64,000 nucleotides of DNA from Harmonia axyridis. Lineage: Eukaryota > Arthropoda > Insecta > Coleoptera > Coccinellidae. The stretch is from contig NC_059502.1 of NCBI RefSeq assembly GCF_914767665.1, positions 13,206,001-13,270,000 on the forward strand. Reading direction: 5' to 3'. Under the pieces are notes generated by a model. The model was given only the letters and a program-made list of their open reading frames with translations, had not been told where the DNA came from and made no database searches. Within the stretch, counting starts at the first letter, position 1. Every line of letters starts with the position of its first letter. The position numbers were made by a program, and so were the translations under genes. Shown here piece after piece: positions 33,701 to 45,423 of the stretch.

Positions 33701-36700
33701 GTGTGTTATGACACATGGTAACTAAGGCGATATAGCTCAATATTGGTTCGATCAGAAAAAAAATTGTTTTTTGGTTGCTTCAAACTGTGAAGGAATTGAA
33801 TTATCGAGATATCTAAATCACTTTTGAAGTTTCAGTATTTGAGTTTTACCGATTTGTTATCTGCAGGACACAGAATGAAATTATTTGGTTGAAAAAAATC
33901 AGCTATTAGGTACCTACTGTATCATAAATTTAACTTTTAATATTTTTCGAATGACTGAATAAACCTGTAGTGAAATTTCTGAAAAAATTTCAAGATACCT
34001 CCAACTTATATTGAAAATGTCGAAAAATAAACATTCGAAATCGTTCAAAATTATCATAGTTTATATTTTGTTACGTATAGAACTGAAAATAGAATAAAAA
34101 AAAGATCTGTTCGACATATACAGCTTCTCTTAATAACTTTGGAAGTATTTCTTCCCCTTGCCTGTTAAATGAATGCAATTACCGAAAATTTACAGCATTA
34201 ATTGAATAATAATAAACTATGTTCGAATTCTTCTTCGTTTATAATGGAAAAGCAATAGTCCGCCATCTAGTAGGCCTAGTTGCAAGCGTTTAGTTCCAAA
34301 AGTTCTCTCACAATTCGAAGATGTCTCTATTGATTTCCGGGCGCCTTACTTTTCCATTTACATAATAGATGGTGCTACAAACGTAAATAGTGTTTGAAGA
34401 TTATGGAGTACAAATCTGTGTTGAAGCTTTTTAGATTAAGGTCCTAACTAAGCAAGCATTTTTCTATGCTCTATGGAGTGTAATTGGTGGAAATTACGCT
34501 TGAGAAAGAGCTGAGAGAAAAGTTGTACAAAATAAAGGAGCTAACCCATATTTATTACTTTCGTTGGATAATTTGGCCGATTAGATTGTTTCATCAAAAT
34601 GATTTTGACTCAGAGATGATATACATATAATGAAGAATACAACTTAGTAGGTAGGTAATATTTTCTATTACCACATTACCACTTATTAAGTTAGATATAA
34701 GTTAGTTAGAATATGAAAATCAAAAATGGGATACAATTTTTTTCTGGAGATCCATGCCCATTTCTAGATAGGTATGATTCAATAAAATACAATACCAACG
34801 AAATAACCTTCACATAATACTTCTTAATTTCATAATAGATAGTATGTACCTACTCACCCCAATTTTAGGATTTGAAGATGTTCATCAATTTGGGCAAGAT
34901 TAAAAATGAAGTAGGTACCTATTGTAATCTTTTTGATATGTTATAGCGCTCATCACTAACCTGAATAAAACTAGCAAATATTCAATGCAGTACCTCTAAA
35001 CAATGCAACAAGTAATCAAATATAACACCACTGATAAAAAGATCAACACAGTAATTTCTCAGAAATATCTGGTGTTAAAAGTTGTTGATTTTTTTGACTA
35101 TGTGGAAAACTAGTTCAACATAAGAAAATTATTGGAAATCAACCTAGAGCCATGTGGTCATGTCATACCATTGGATTGATTAAAGGATATGTCACCAACC
35201 ATATAGGTACCAACACTATCAACCCATCAAATTACTAGTAGTAGGCAAGACAACATTTAAATGAATAATACAACTTTCCTATTATTAGTATTATCAACAT
35301 CAAAAAAGCTTATAACTTAATGTTTATTTTCAGAGAAGAATATGGTACATTATTTAGAATGTGCAATGATAATAGATATGTATATAGATACATTTTCTAA
35401 CACATGCAATACTGAATAAATGAACTGAGCCACAAAGAGAAAAGAGAACAAAAATATTATATATTTTTGATATGTATTTCGGTGGAAGGTGAGCAATCCC
35501 CTTTTGATATTAACTTGTTTGTTCAAGCAGTGGACTAAAAAGATTGTTGTTAAATTACAAACGGTGTTCAATTAGAAAAAAAAATAGTAGCCACTGAATA
35601 CAGTAGTCAAATCTAAAACACATAAAACAGAACACAATAGAAAAACATCACTGCCTACAGACACAGAAAACCATCAATAACCTAACCCAACCAAACCAAC
35701 AACCACAGAAAAAAACATAATTCGACTAAATCTCTAATTCCATCTAAATAATCGTGTCTAATGGACTGGCCATTTAGAAAAACAAAAAAAGCATCTAAAT
35801 GATATGCCTCCATCAACCGTGGGTTAATTTTTGGGTTTCAGGGTGGTGTTAAGTATGTGCATGATTACAAATAAAGGCTGGTAGTTAGTCTGGTATGTAA
35901 ATATTTGTCCAGAGAGGTAGAATCGCGTCGGACCGTCGATGGTGCGGAGGGCAGGAGGGGATGACGTGGCCAAGACGGGCCAGTTTGGCGTTCTGAATGG
36001 GCAGAGGTAGACCAAGGTGAGATAATGAGCTTGTGAGACGGAGATACCGAATTCGGTGAGGGACGAGGAGAGAACGATTCCGAAGAATTCCACCCGCTGT
36101 ATCTTGTTAAGTCATCTCGGCTCACGATGCGAGAAGCCAGTTTTACACCGAGAAAACTTCCATCACACAAAGGCGATCTCGTTGTGAATCATGGTTTTGT
36201 GTTTTGAACACGGCTGGGTAGTGTGTGTGTGTCTGGGAGTTCTTGGTTTTGGTACAGGTCCAGCTTCTTTCGGACCGGTGTTGGTATAGACGTAATTTTT
36301 GGTTGATGGGAAACTATGGGGTTGTATAATGAAAAAGTAGATTGGGTGATGAAACAATAATTTCAATTTTCACAAATTGGCTGAATTTTGAAATCAATAT
36401 TTGAAGTAGGTGATAAATATGACAAAAGCTCCTGATCAACAGCTTTTGCTTGCTTGTTCAAATATATTGTCATGTACTTGATTTTTTTAAGGAATTTGAA
36501 GCCGTTATGGGTAACACAATGACTCAATTTGACCTGCTGAGTGACAAGCAATAAAACTGCTGAAAAATAAGCTTTTCAACATACTGCCCACAAAAGCACA
36601 TTAGAAACATGAGGAAAGCACTGACGTGAAGTTGAGAACTTTCTGCATGCACCAATTCTACGCTAGGAGACCACAGAACTGTATATAGGTGAATTCGAGG

Positions 36701-36807
36701 GGTCAATTGACGCATGAATGAAAAAGTGCTCAAAAGTACCTGACTTCTTGTCAGTGCTCTCCTCATTTTTCTCCGTATTTTGACATTTGACAAGTAAAAC
36801 TTACTGA
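33701..36807. other. Intergenic, no confident gene
   Basis: Mostly AT-rich single-copy-looking sequence. The only compositional break is the GC-richer segment 35835-36330, listed separately. No RNA gene or transposon was recognised. Confidence 0.5.
35835..36330 (-). other. GC-richer exon-like segment, unassigned
   Basis: Base composition rises sharply and two overlapping minus-strand ORFs (101 and 89 residues) cover it. One is rich in Ser, Pro and Arg (SPRPSPNSVSPSHK), and upstream a third frame reads NTGPKEAGPVPKPRTPRHTHTT. No domain is recognisable and no frame is clearly favoured. It may be a noncoding or 5' UTR exon of a gene on the minus strand, or a conserved regulatory block. I do not call a protein. 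Confidence 0.25.
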
Positions 36808-37452
36808 AAATGGAAAGATACAGTCTTCACCAATGCATTGAAATTGTTAAAATTCATACAAAAATGGTGAAAACTTTGCAGCCACAATTCTCAAAACTAC
36901 AGCACTTTTGGGTCGAAGTCGGCCGGCAACATTGAAAGTGGTGGAAAAATTTTAGCTATTGGGACAAGTTAGTGATGTGAAGAGTGGAAACCGTGTGCAT
37001 CGCTCAAGAACAACTGATAATTTTGCTGCTATAGCCTGTAGCGTTGATGAAATCCCAAGTTGGTCGATTTTGGGAATTAGGTCTTGATCAATAATTTTTG
37101 GATGTCGAAATTGAAAGATATTTATGTGGACCACGTTTATTTTCAACAAGATGGCAATTTAACAGAAAAAGTTTCCTCGACGTGGTTTTTATAGAAAACG
37201 TGATCACAGTTGGACATCGAGATCTTGTGTTTTAACACCTTCAGACTTTTTCTCTGGAGCCATGTGAAATACAAGGTCTATACCAATGCTCAACAACCGA
37301 TTTGAGACAAAAGAGATAAAATTCGTGGAGTTTTCGAGACGATCAGCCACGAATGTGCGAATTGGTCATGAAAAAATTTAATAAAAAGGATATGGTGCTG
37401 CAAACGTAGCCATGGTGGCCATTTGAGTGATATCGCTTTCCATCATTAATGG
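36808..37452 (+). pseudogene. Mariner-like (DD41D-type) transposase pseudogene
   Basis: It begins MERYSLHQCIEIVKIHTKM and continues through RVHRSRTTDNFAAIA, VYFQQDGN, WTSRSCVLTPSDFF and KRSHGGHLSDIAFHH, with stops and frameshifts throughout. The spacing around QQDG and LTPSD and the C-terminal GGHLSDI motif place it with the DD41D-like elements, but it is a different, older family from the three copies elsewhere in the window. Confidence 0.72.
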
Positions 37453-37747
37453 CTAATATAGGTACCTTCCTCTTTGCAATGAAATGAACATCCATTGATT
37501 ATCTACAAATTTACTCGTTTTTTTTTCAATCTCAAAATGAAAACTATTAATGGAAAACAGGAAAACCTTTAATTGAAACAAATGGAAATATTCTTTGATC
37601 TAACAATAAATTGGTTACCAATTCAGATTTCACACATTTTCTTCTAAATGTCCTTTGGCATTCTCCTCGCATATAATGAATCGCATTAGATTCTCTTTAT
37701 GTTGAAAGCAATATCAAAATGAAACCTCTCGTAGGAAAACCCTATAC

Positions 37748-38854
37748 TACACTCACCGGCAAAAAACTCGGCCACCTAAAATTTTGCAAAAGTTCGTTGA
37801 TCAAGAACTTTCGTAATTTTTCATCGAGAGCAATTGTTTCTACGCCAAATTGAAGATGAATTCATTGGTAGTAAAACAAACTCCAGAAAAATTCTACAAA
37901 TATGTTGACATCTTATTTATACAGGGTGAAAAAACCCATCTATCTGTAGTCCAATTTCTAAACACCCTGTGGAACAGTTCGATAAATTTGTAGAGTTTAC
38001 ACTCAGTTTATTACAAAGACCATCCTTGTCGTCATCTTTCAGTTTTATTTGACCTTAATATCTTGATTTTTGTTGTTGTAGATACACGTATTCAAATAAA
38101 AGCCTGAAATTTTATAAACACGCCAAGCTCTAGGACCTGACCGGTATATCAAAAGCAGTACGTACCGAATTATTATGCTCAACCTTACATACAGGACGTT
38201 CTTCTAGATCTAGAAGGTGTAATTCCCTATGCTAAATTTGTTGGAGATTACTTCATTTTAATGCACGACAATGCAAGACCGCATCTAGCATATATTGTTA
38301 ACCAATATTTGGATGAGGTTGATATCCACCGATTATTATAGAATGGCCTGCATGTAGCCCGGATCCGAATCCGATTGAACATCTCTGGGATGAAATTCAA
38401 AGAAACACTTGACTAGCTGTTTTTTGCGCTGCAATCTGAATATGATACAATTCCTTAAGATCTCATTATTCGTCTTATCAATTACATGTCTTGGCGTTTC
38501 CGCTAGAGATGGCCATACGAAATATTGAAAAATCCCAATTAATTTTTCTCTTTTGTTTCAAATTTCTGTTGAATATTAAAACAGAACCAATTAAATTTTT
38601 TCCCTGAAACAATTCCAGCTTTTACAAATTTCCCGAATTGTTCCACAGGGTGTTAAGAAATTGGACTCCAAATACATGATCATTTTCACCCTGTCTAAAT
38701 GAGGTATCAAAATGTTTGAAGAACTTTTCTGGAGTTTGTTTTAATACCGAAGAGTTGGCGTAGATCGTAGAAAATCGAATGAAAAATTACGAAAGTTCTT
38801 GATTAACGAACAACATTTTAGGTGGCCGAGTTTATTTTTGACGGTGAGTTTGTA
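37748..38854. mobile_element. Tc1-like element with long inverted repeats, defective
   Basis: Imperfect terminal inverted repeats of at least 200 bp face each other: CTCACCGGCAAAAAACTCGG at 37752 and its complement near 38850, with TA at both outer ends. The interior reads MHDNARPHLAYIVNQYL and, in another frame, CSPDPNPIEHLWDEI, typical of the DD34E catalytic half. The N-terminal half is missing and a stop interrupts the rest. The terminal ACAGGGTG motifs are part of the repeats. Confidence 0.82.
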
Positions 38855-39754
38855 ATACTCTAACCTACTAAGTTAAAGTAAGTAATCAAAACTATCTAAC
38901 AAAACCAGAAGTGTGGTGAACATAAAGTGCCTTGAAACAACATGAACATTAATACTTTCGCTATTAAAAATTCAGGGTTTCCCAGAAAGTTGTGTGTTGT
39001 GTGGACTAACATTCCAAACAGGCTCATCCCGGGGGGTAGCAGCATCAACCTGGCATTTCCGAGAAACCTCCCCCATTTATGCGCCATTATATATTTGTAT
39101 TGGATGCCTTTTCAAACAAATCATCCAAACAAAGAGGATCGAACCGCTCCTAGGTAAAATAACAGTAAGTTCGGACTTACGGGCGGACACCCTCCAAAGG
39201 CCATCTCGCCCTCTGTTCGTTTATTATATTATAACTTCTACAAGTGTGTTTGCATAGTTGGCCATACAAATTGATGCGTTTCACGATTGCACGAATGAAT
39301 AGGACAGATTCCGGTAGGCGGACAACGAACAGGATGATATTTTTTGGCACAATTGAAGGCTATCAAGGGCTGTTTTGTTCGAGGAGGAAGTGTTTTGTAC
39401 CGATCTTTTTCAGCGATTTCACGTTCGATTTTACGGATGTGAGAAATTGGGTCTTCTGATGATTTCATCATTCAGGATTGGCGAAAATACTCAAAGGTGC
39501 AAATTATGGATGCAAATATGCATCTAAAATATTAAAAAATGCATTAGATAATCGTTTATTATATTAAAATGAAACATTTTTAGGGGTTATATTGGTCTAT
39601 TTATAAATTTACAGATTTTTAATATAACCTTTCACTATGACGTTATGTGATTAATTTACGCCTTTTATCACCTAAAATATTTTTTTTCTACAACCGGTTC
39701 TAAATAACTACTTCTCCGTACTGTTTCTCATTCGGAAAGTGTCATTCGGAATAG
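38855..39754. other. Intergenic, nothing recognised
   Basis: Small ORFs occur on both strands at 38896-39471, but they overlap and have no domain signature. The stretch is slightly GC-richer near 39170-39330. No gene is called. Confidence 0.4.
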
Positions 39755-40218
39755 TATATTGTGCAACAAGTGGAAAAGTCCAACTTTTCTCACGAGTGTG
39801 GAAGTTTGTGGAACGAGTCTGAAAGGCTAGTGCCGCAAACACACGAGTGAGAAAAGGACTTTCTCCACATGTTCCACACTTTATCTACTTTTCCTACAAC
39901 TGCACAAATTCAAATAATTCAAGTCATGTACCTGATTCAATTCAAAATGGCCTTCGTTAACAGTACCTATGCATTTGTTACGTTTTTGTAGAAAAGACTT
40001 TCCAAAAGCCCAATTTCATTGGTCTATCAAGCGAGGTGTATGCAAAATACCGTGACTTGTACTTAAATTTGTGCAGTTGTAGGAAAAGCATAGTGTGCAA
40101 CATGTTGAGAAAGTCCTTTCCTCACTCGTGTGTTTGCGGCTCTCATCTTCCAGGCTCGTTCCAAAAACTTCCACACTCGTGAGAAAAGTTGAACTTTGCC
40201 CACTTGATGCAAAATATA
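39755..40218. mobile_element. Fold-back element with about 155-bp arms
   Basis: The left arm (39755-39910; TTCTCACGAGTGTGGAAGTTT, GCCGCAAACACACGAGTGAG) is matched in reverse complement by 40066-40218, with about 155 bp between them. The arms differ at scattered positions. No coding sequence lies inside. It resembles long-TIR MITEs or fold-back elements. Confidence 0.8.
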
Positions 40219-40718
40219 TACTTTTTCCGCAATAGTGCGGGAAAGTAAATCTTTATTAGATTTATGAATATTAATACATTTAACATTATTCATATTATTC
40301 ATCAAGTAACGGCCTTGCTACTTTAATGAGTATTATGGTATGATATAATATTCAACCAGTAGGTATTTCCAAAGGGCCCATTGGATCCAAAGTTACGCCA
40401 CTGATAGGCCAGTTAAAAATCGTTGGTGAAATCCCATCATTACATGCTTGAAGATATTAATGAACATTTACGCGTCCCATACGTGTAAATAGCGAGGTGG
40501 ATACGGGTCAAGGCGACCTCAAGAAGGTATTGTGCCACAACCAAGCCGAGAGTTCCAATAATCTTATAAATATTTCAATATATAACCTGTTAACAGTTCA
40601 ATCCACGACGTCCAACTCACCGACAGTCGGGGAAGTAACCGGTCAGACAATAACAATGAATTAACAAATCAAATTAATTGGGCGGCTGTATTTATGACGC
40701 CCATGCCCTGAAAATTTG

Positions 40719-40895
40719 AACATACATCAAACTGGCGACCAAGATAACAAGAATCGTGAGGAGCAAGGTGATCGTAACAACTCGTGCACGCTCGTTACCG
40801 GCCTTTTGGACGAGACGAGCGGCGTTGCCGCGATTACGGAGGCTGCAGGTCCGTCCGTCTGTACTTCGTTGATGGTCAGATTTATATTTTGTTTA
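40719..40895 (-). CDS. Possible last exon of a membrane protein (C-terminal TM tail)
   Basis: A GC-rich island on the minus strand reads STDGRTCSLRNRGNAARL, VQKAGNERARVVTITLLLT and ILVILVASLMYVQIFRAWAS, then a stop at about 40710. The final stretch is a convincing single membrane helix preceded by basic residues, with codon use unlike the AT-rich surroundings. TACAG just before could be an acceptor, but the pyrimidine tract is poor and no upstream exon was found. It may equally be a GC-rich regulatory island with a chance ORF on either strand. Confidence 0.25.
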
Positions 40896-41102
40896 GGGTT
40901 TTTGGGAAGTCGTTTACGGAGAAGTCAGAAGGTTTTTTATGCTTTTTTCGATGTCTGCTTTCCACAAGGAGTAACATTTATGCTTGCTTTCTGAAAAGAC
41001 TCGAACTCTTCCAAATTTCCAAAGGGGTTCCACAAGAATGTAGTCAAAGATCACTTTTAAATAGGTAGTGTTAGTGTAAAGTCTTGGTTCTCCCCTCATG
41101 TG

Positions 41103-42028
41103 AAGGGTGTTTTTTTTTAGAGCTATAGAACTTTAAATTGCAATAGAACAACGATGGATTATTCGATTGACATGAATTTTATTTATCCGCAAGATGATCT
41201 TGTGGTATTACATTTTAAATATGATTTCTGGCATATGACCGCCACGGCTGGCTCGGATGTAGTCCAATTTGGACGTCCAATTTTCGATGACTTTTTCCAA
41301 CATTTGTGGCCGTATATCGGCAATAACACGGCGAATGTTGTCTTCCAAATGATCAAGGGTTTGTGGCTTATCCGCATAGACCAATGACTTTACATAGCCC
41401 CACAGAAAGTAGTCTAGCGGTGTTAAATCACAAGATCTTGAAGGCCAATTCACAGGTCCAAAACATAAATAAGGCGGTCACCAAACGTGTCTTTCAATAA
41501 ATCGATTGTGGCACGAGCTGATGTGTGACATGTTGCGCCGTCTTGTTGGAACCACAGCTCCTGGACATCATGGTTGTTCAATTCAGGAATGGAAAAGTTA
41601 GTAATCATGGCTCTATACCGATCACCATTGACTGTAACGTTCTGGCCATCATCGTTTTCGAAGAAGTACGGAGCAATGATTCCACCAGCCCATAAAGCGC
41701 ACCAAACAGTCAGTTTTTCTGGATGTAACGGTGTTTCGACATACACTTGAGGGTAAGCTTCACTCCAAATGCGGCAGTTTTGTTTGTTGACGTAGCCATT
41801 CAACTGGTTGAATGGCTACGTCAACAAACAAAATTCTCTTATGAAAATCGGGAACAACGGCAATCTCATATTGGGCTCATTTACACTATTTGCATGCGTT
41901 GTTCAGGCGTGAGTCTATTCATGATGAATTGCCAAACCAAACTGAGAAAAAATCACTTGACAGCTGTTAAATCGGTCGCCATCTTGAACAGTAATGCAAA
42001 CTTAAAGTAATATACCTCGAACACCCGT
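41103..42028 (-). mobile_element. DD41D mariner-like element, copy c (internally rearranged)
   Basis: Inverse orientation of copies a and b, bounded by AAGGGTGTTTTTT and ACACCCGT, with TA to the right. On the minus strand it has MNRLTPEQRMQIV, then stops, a 25-bp inverted duplication at about 41786-41826, then MNGYVNKQNCRIWSEAYPQV, LWFQQDGATCHT (one added codon) and LTPLDYFLWGYVKS. Frameshifts near 41455-41510 inactivate it. The three copies are similar enough to share a recent source. Confidence 0.85.
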
Positions 42029-42030
42029 TA

Positions 42031-45000
42031 TAATAAAAAATTATTAAAAAAAAAATTAGTGCATTACCAACCCAACGAATAAATATACACCCCTATGTGG
42101 TTTCGATCAGTGATCCATTTTTCAGCTATAACTTGCAACTATAGGTATTAAAATTTAGCTTGGCACTGACAACCAATTTTATGGTGCTCCTTCTCTCAGA
42201 GGACTGCGATGTTTCATATCCCAGGATCATTAGTATGGAAACTGACTGGCCCCTGCCATATACACCCTACACCTCTTCAGCAGAGTATGGTCACTTTGCC
42301 GCAAAACGGTTGGTTTATGTTCTAAGCGATGCCGTTCTGCCGAGAATTACATTACTGGCGCTCTTTTCTCTTGCTAGCAAAGACTCACCACAAAAAGAAA
42401 TGTCCATAGAAAATAAAGCAGCATCCTTATAATTTAGCTTGGAATAGATCTGGTTTTTAACATTTTCAGTTCATAACTATGAAGAACAACTTGCAAATAT
42501 TGAATAAGAGTAGTTATTTATAATCCAATTGCAGAAAGCATGAACATTCATCCACGAGTTCAAAAACGAGCCACGAATTGTCGAGTTTTTAAACAAAATA
42601 GTGTTAGCCTTCTGTACAAATATTATACATTATTTTCTCTAATTCACTGAATTTTTATTGAAATTAATGAAATATTCCTATAAATATCGTTTAGTGATTT
42701 TTTGCAGTGATGAAAGTTGGTTGGCAGAACTTATTCTGTATCACAAATTCTGACAGATAGATAATAATTAAATTCGTGACAGGACATTTCCCAGTACCAA
42801 CATATAATAATGAAATACATATAAACTAGAGATCTCTGAGAAAATAAGATATTTCCGCACGATTTTGTTCTACAAGGTATGAAAAAAAAATGAAAATTGT
42901 ATTTGTTCAACTGATTCGGTCCTCACTTGATTCATTTCAAATAAGTAGGTAAATAATGATAAACTTGAATTTCCACAATTTTCTAATGAAATGAAAGTTC
43001 GTTCGTCACGGTGTGTAATAAAAATAGTTGGAAGAAGCAGTTAATTCCATTATTTTTACATAAGAACATAATAAAAAAAATCATAATTCCAAAATTATTA
43101 GGAATTGGATTTTGAATATGAAAAGAATAAAAATGAAAAAAATAAAACGAATGATTACTTCGCAAAAGGAGATGTTTATGTTTTTAATGATAGGAGAGTT
43201 ATTCATTTATTCCAAAAATTTTTATTAGAATTATTATTATTAAAATATGCTAGAATAACTGCCAGGTTAGTGATGGCGGATGAAGAAATGTAGGTAATAA
43301 TTTTTGTTCGAATTTGAAATTTAACTTTACACACATCACCAATTTCCTTAGTGATTTCATATGTCCTATGTATGTTCTAGTGTTATAAGTATTTTCCAAG
43401 TGTGTTTTCTCCCCTCTGGTTGATATTCTATATTGATATTCTCGGTTATTCTAAAAACAACACAAATCGAGCGAGCATTTTTTAAGAAAAATAAAAAAAC
43501 AAAAAACTGCCTAACTTCTTCATTCTACTTATAACTCTGAATTACTGCTCGATAAATAATGAAGAAAGATCTTTCATTATAACCATAATACAATTAATAC
43601 CTCAGCATTCAATAATATTACAAAAATAATAATTAGACAAAAAGGATTATCACCTTTTCAATCTATAGTCATTTAGCACATAGTTTGAAAGAAGTGTACC
43701 TATTCCTTTTATGTATGTGATTGCAGTTATTTATGAGGTGCAACCCTTTGTCAAAATAGGTATACAATTCAAATTGAATAGCTTTACCGCAAGAAGGAAT
43801 GATAGAGCAGTCTTTTCAATGAGCTCCCTAGTTGTGATTGTTGTTGAGAGACTCAAAATTTTGTGATACTAGGAGTGTGTCTAGTCTAGTCTAGTATCGC
43901 AGTAGGCTTTGTTGCCTAGTTTTTATTATGATGCCTACCTCCTCATTTATTGTCATTGTCATACTATCTTTTTAAGAAAGTTGTCATTTGAAATATGAAA
44001 TGAATTGTATTCATTGCAAGTGAATATTTCAAATATTTATAGAATCAGTATGACGATTTATAGTTGATTAAAAATCAATGTATTTGATGAAAACAATAAT
44101 TTGAATAAGTATGCATAATTACAAGATCAATGAGGAAAATCTACGTTTTAGATTCGTTATGAATATTCGAATAAAGCAAAAACTAAAAAAACTTGGTGTC
44201 AGGATCATTTGAATCTTTATACATATAACTGTATTTTGGTAGATATATTCTTTTATATCATTGTTATCGGTTAGTTTATATAGATGATTGGTTCTGATGA
44301 TTTTGAAATTCGGCATTAGAGTGATAATCATTTTTGAGCGACTGATTTTAAACCCAATATGATCTGCGATTACGGATGTATTGACTAATTTTCTGCTTAA
44401 ATTTTTTATACTTCTGTTGGACTGTTCAATATGGAATCTTGAATAATTTTTGAAATGTTTATTATATCTACATCAAAAACTAAAATTTCAACTTAGTCGG
44501 ATCTGTTGTCACTGAGATATTAGTTTTTTCTCGATATATTGCTTGAATCGACACGTAATATTTCAGTTGACTTCATACTGTAATTTGATCGTTTATTCAA
44601 GGCAAATTTTCACTTGTAAATTTTGAATAGCTAGTGAACTTAAATTCAAGTTTGAATTCTGAGGTGGATCCAATAATGAACTGCTGTTGAACAAAGATGA
44701 ATTTTATTGTGAAAGTAACAAAATTTATATTTGTGACACCCTTACTAAATCTGTCGAAAATGACTTCTCGATGTCAATTGTTAATCGATGAGTGTCCCGC
44801 ATAGACACTCATCAACATACACTAGAGAAAGATATTACACTGCAATATCTCAGAGATTATTTCTCCTCGATTAGAACTTATCGATTACAAAAACCAATAA
44901 AGGGCATTAATGACGTTAAAGACGATACCACCATCAAGAAACAACACTGATTACCTCGAAAGTCGAGGAACCGTCCAGTCTCCTAATTTATCTGGTGCCA

Positions 45001-45040
45001 GAGTATTATCACTTATCAAGTTGCGTCACTAATATATCCG
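42031..45040. other. Intergenic, upstream of pangolin
   Basis: An AT-rich spacer. A plus-strand ORF at 42160-42432 (90 residues, with DWPLPYTPYTSSAEYGH) lacks a recognisable domain and has no splice or expression evidence in the sequence. TCTAGTCTAGTCTAGT at about 43878 is a microsatellite. No transposon or RNA gene was recognised. Confidence 0.4.
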
Positions 45041-45423
45041 GGAGTTAAAGTAAACACCCGAAATTGCCGGAAATTCCACAGGCCGCGGCAACACCGCGCG
45101 ACACACAGTGTACAAGTGCATCGGTAAGTCTCGTGCGCAGTCGTGCGGCTGCCATTATTAACGAGCCGCCTTGTCGGTCCAGAAAGGGATGTGATTGGTG
45201 GCTGTGAGAAAACGGCGAAGCATCGCAAAGCGGCGGCCCGACAAACGCCAGTCGGTGATCAGAAAGGTAGAGGACTAGATTCGCGCGCGACGTTTAAACT
45301 GTATACACAGCACGTGCCCTCTAACTTCATACTGATGTGCCGCATTCGGGAGTGCTCCTGTGACATGTGCTTTGGCTAGTGGTGCTATGTAGTGAGGCTG
45401 TGATGCCGCCGTGTGAGTGAATC
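45041..45423 (+). promoter_or_regulatory. pan: GC-rich 5' leader and probable promoter of pangolin
   Basis: The 380 bp before the pangolin ATG are CpG-rich (GGCCGCGGCAACACCGCGCG) in contrast to the AT-rich spacer upstream. This is expected for the promoter and 5' UTR of a developmental regulator. The transcription start is not identifiable. Confidence 0.5.
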
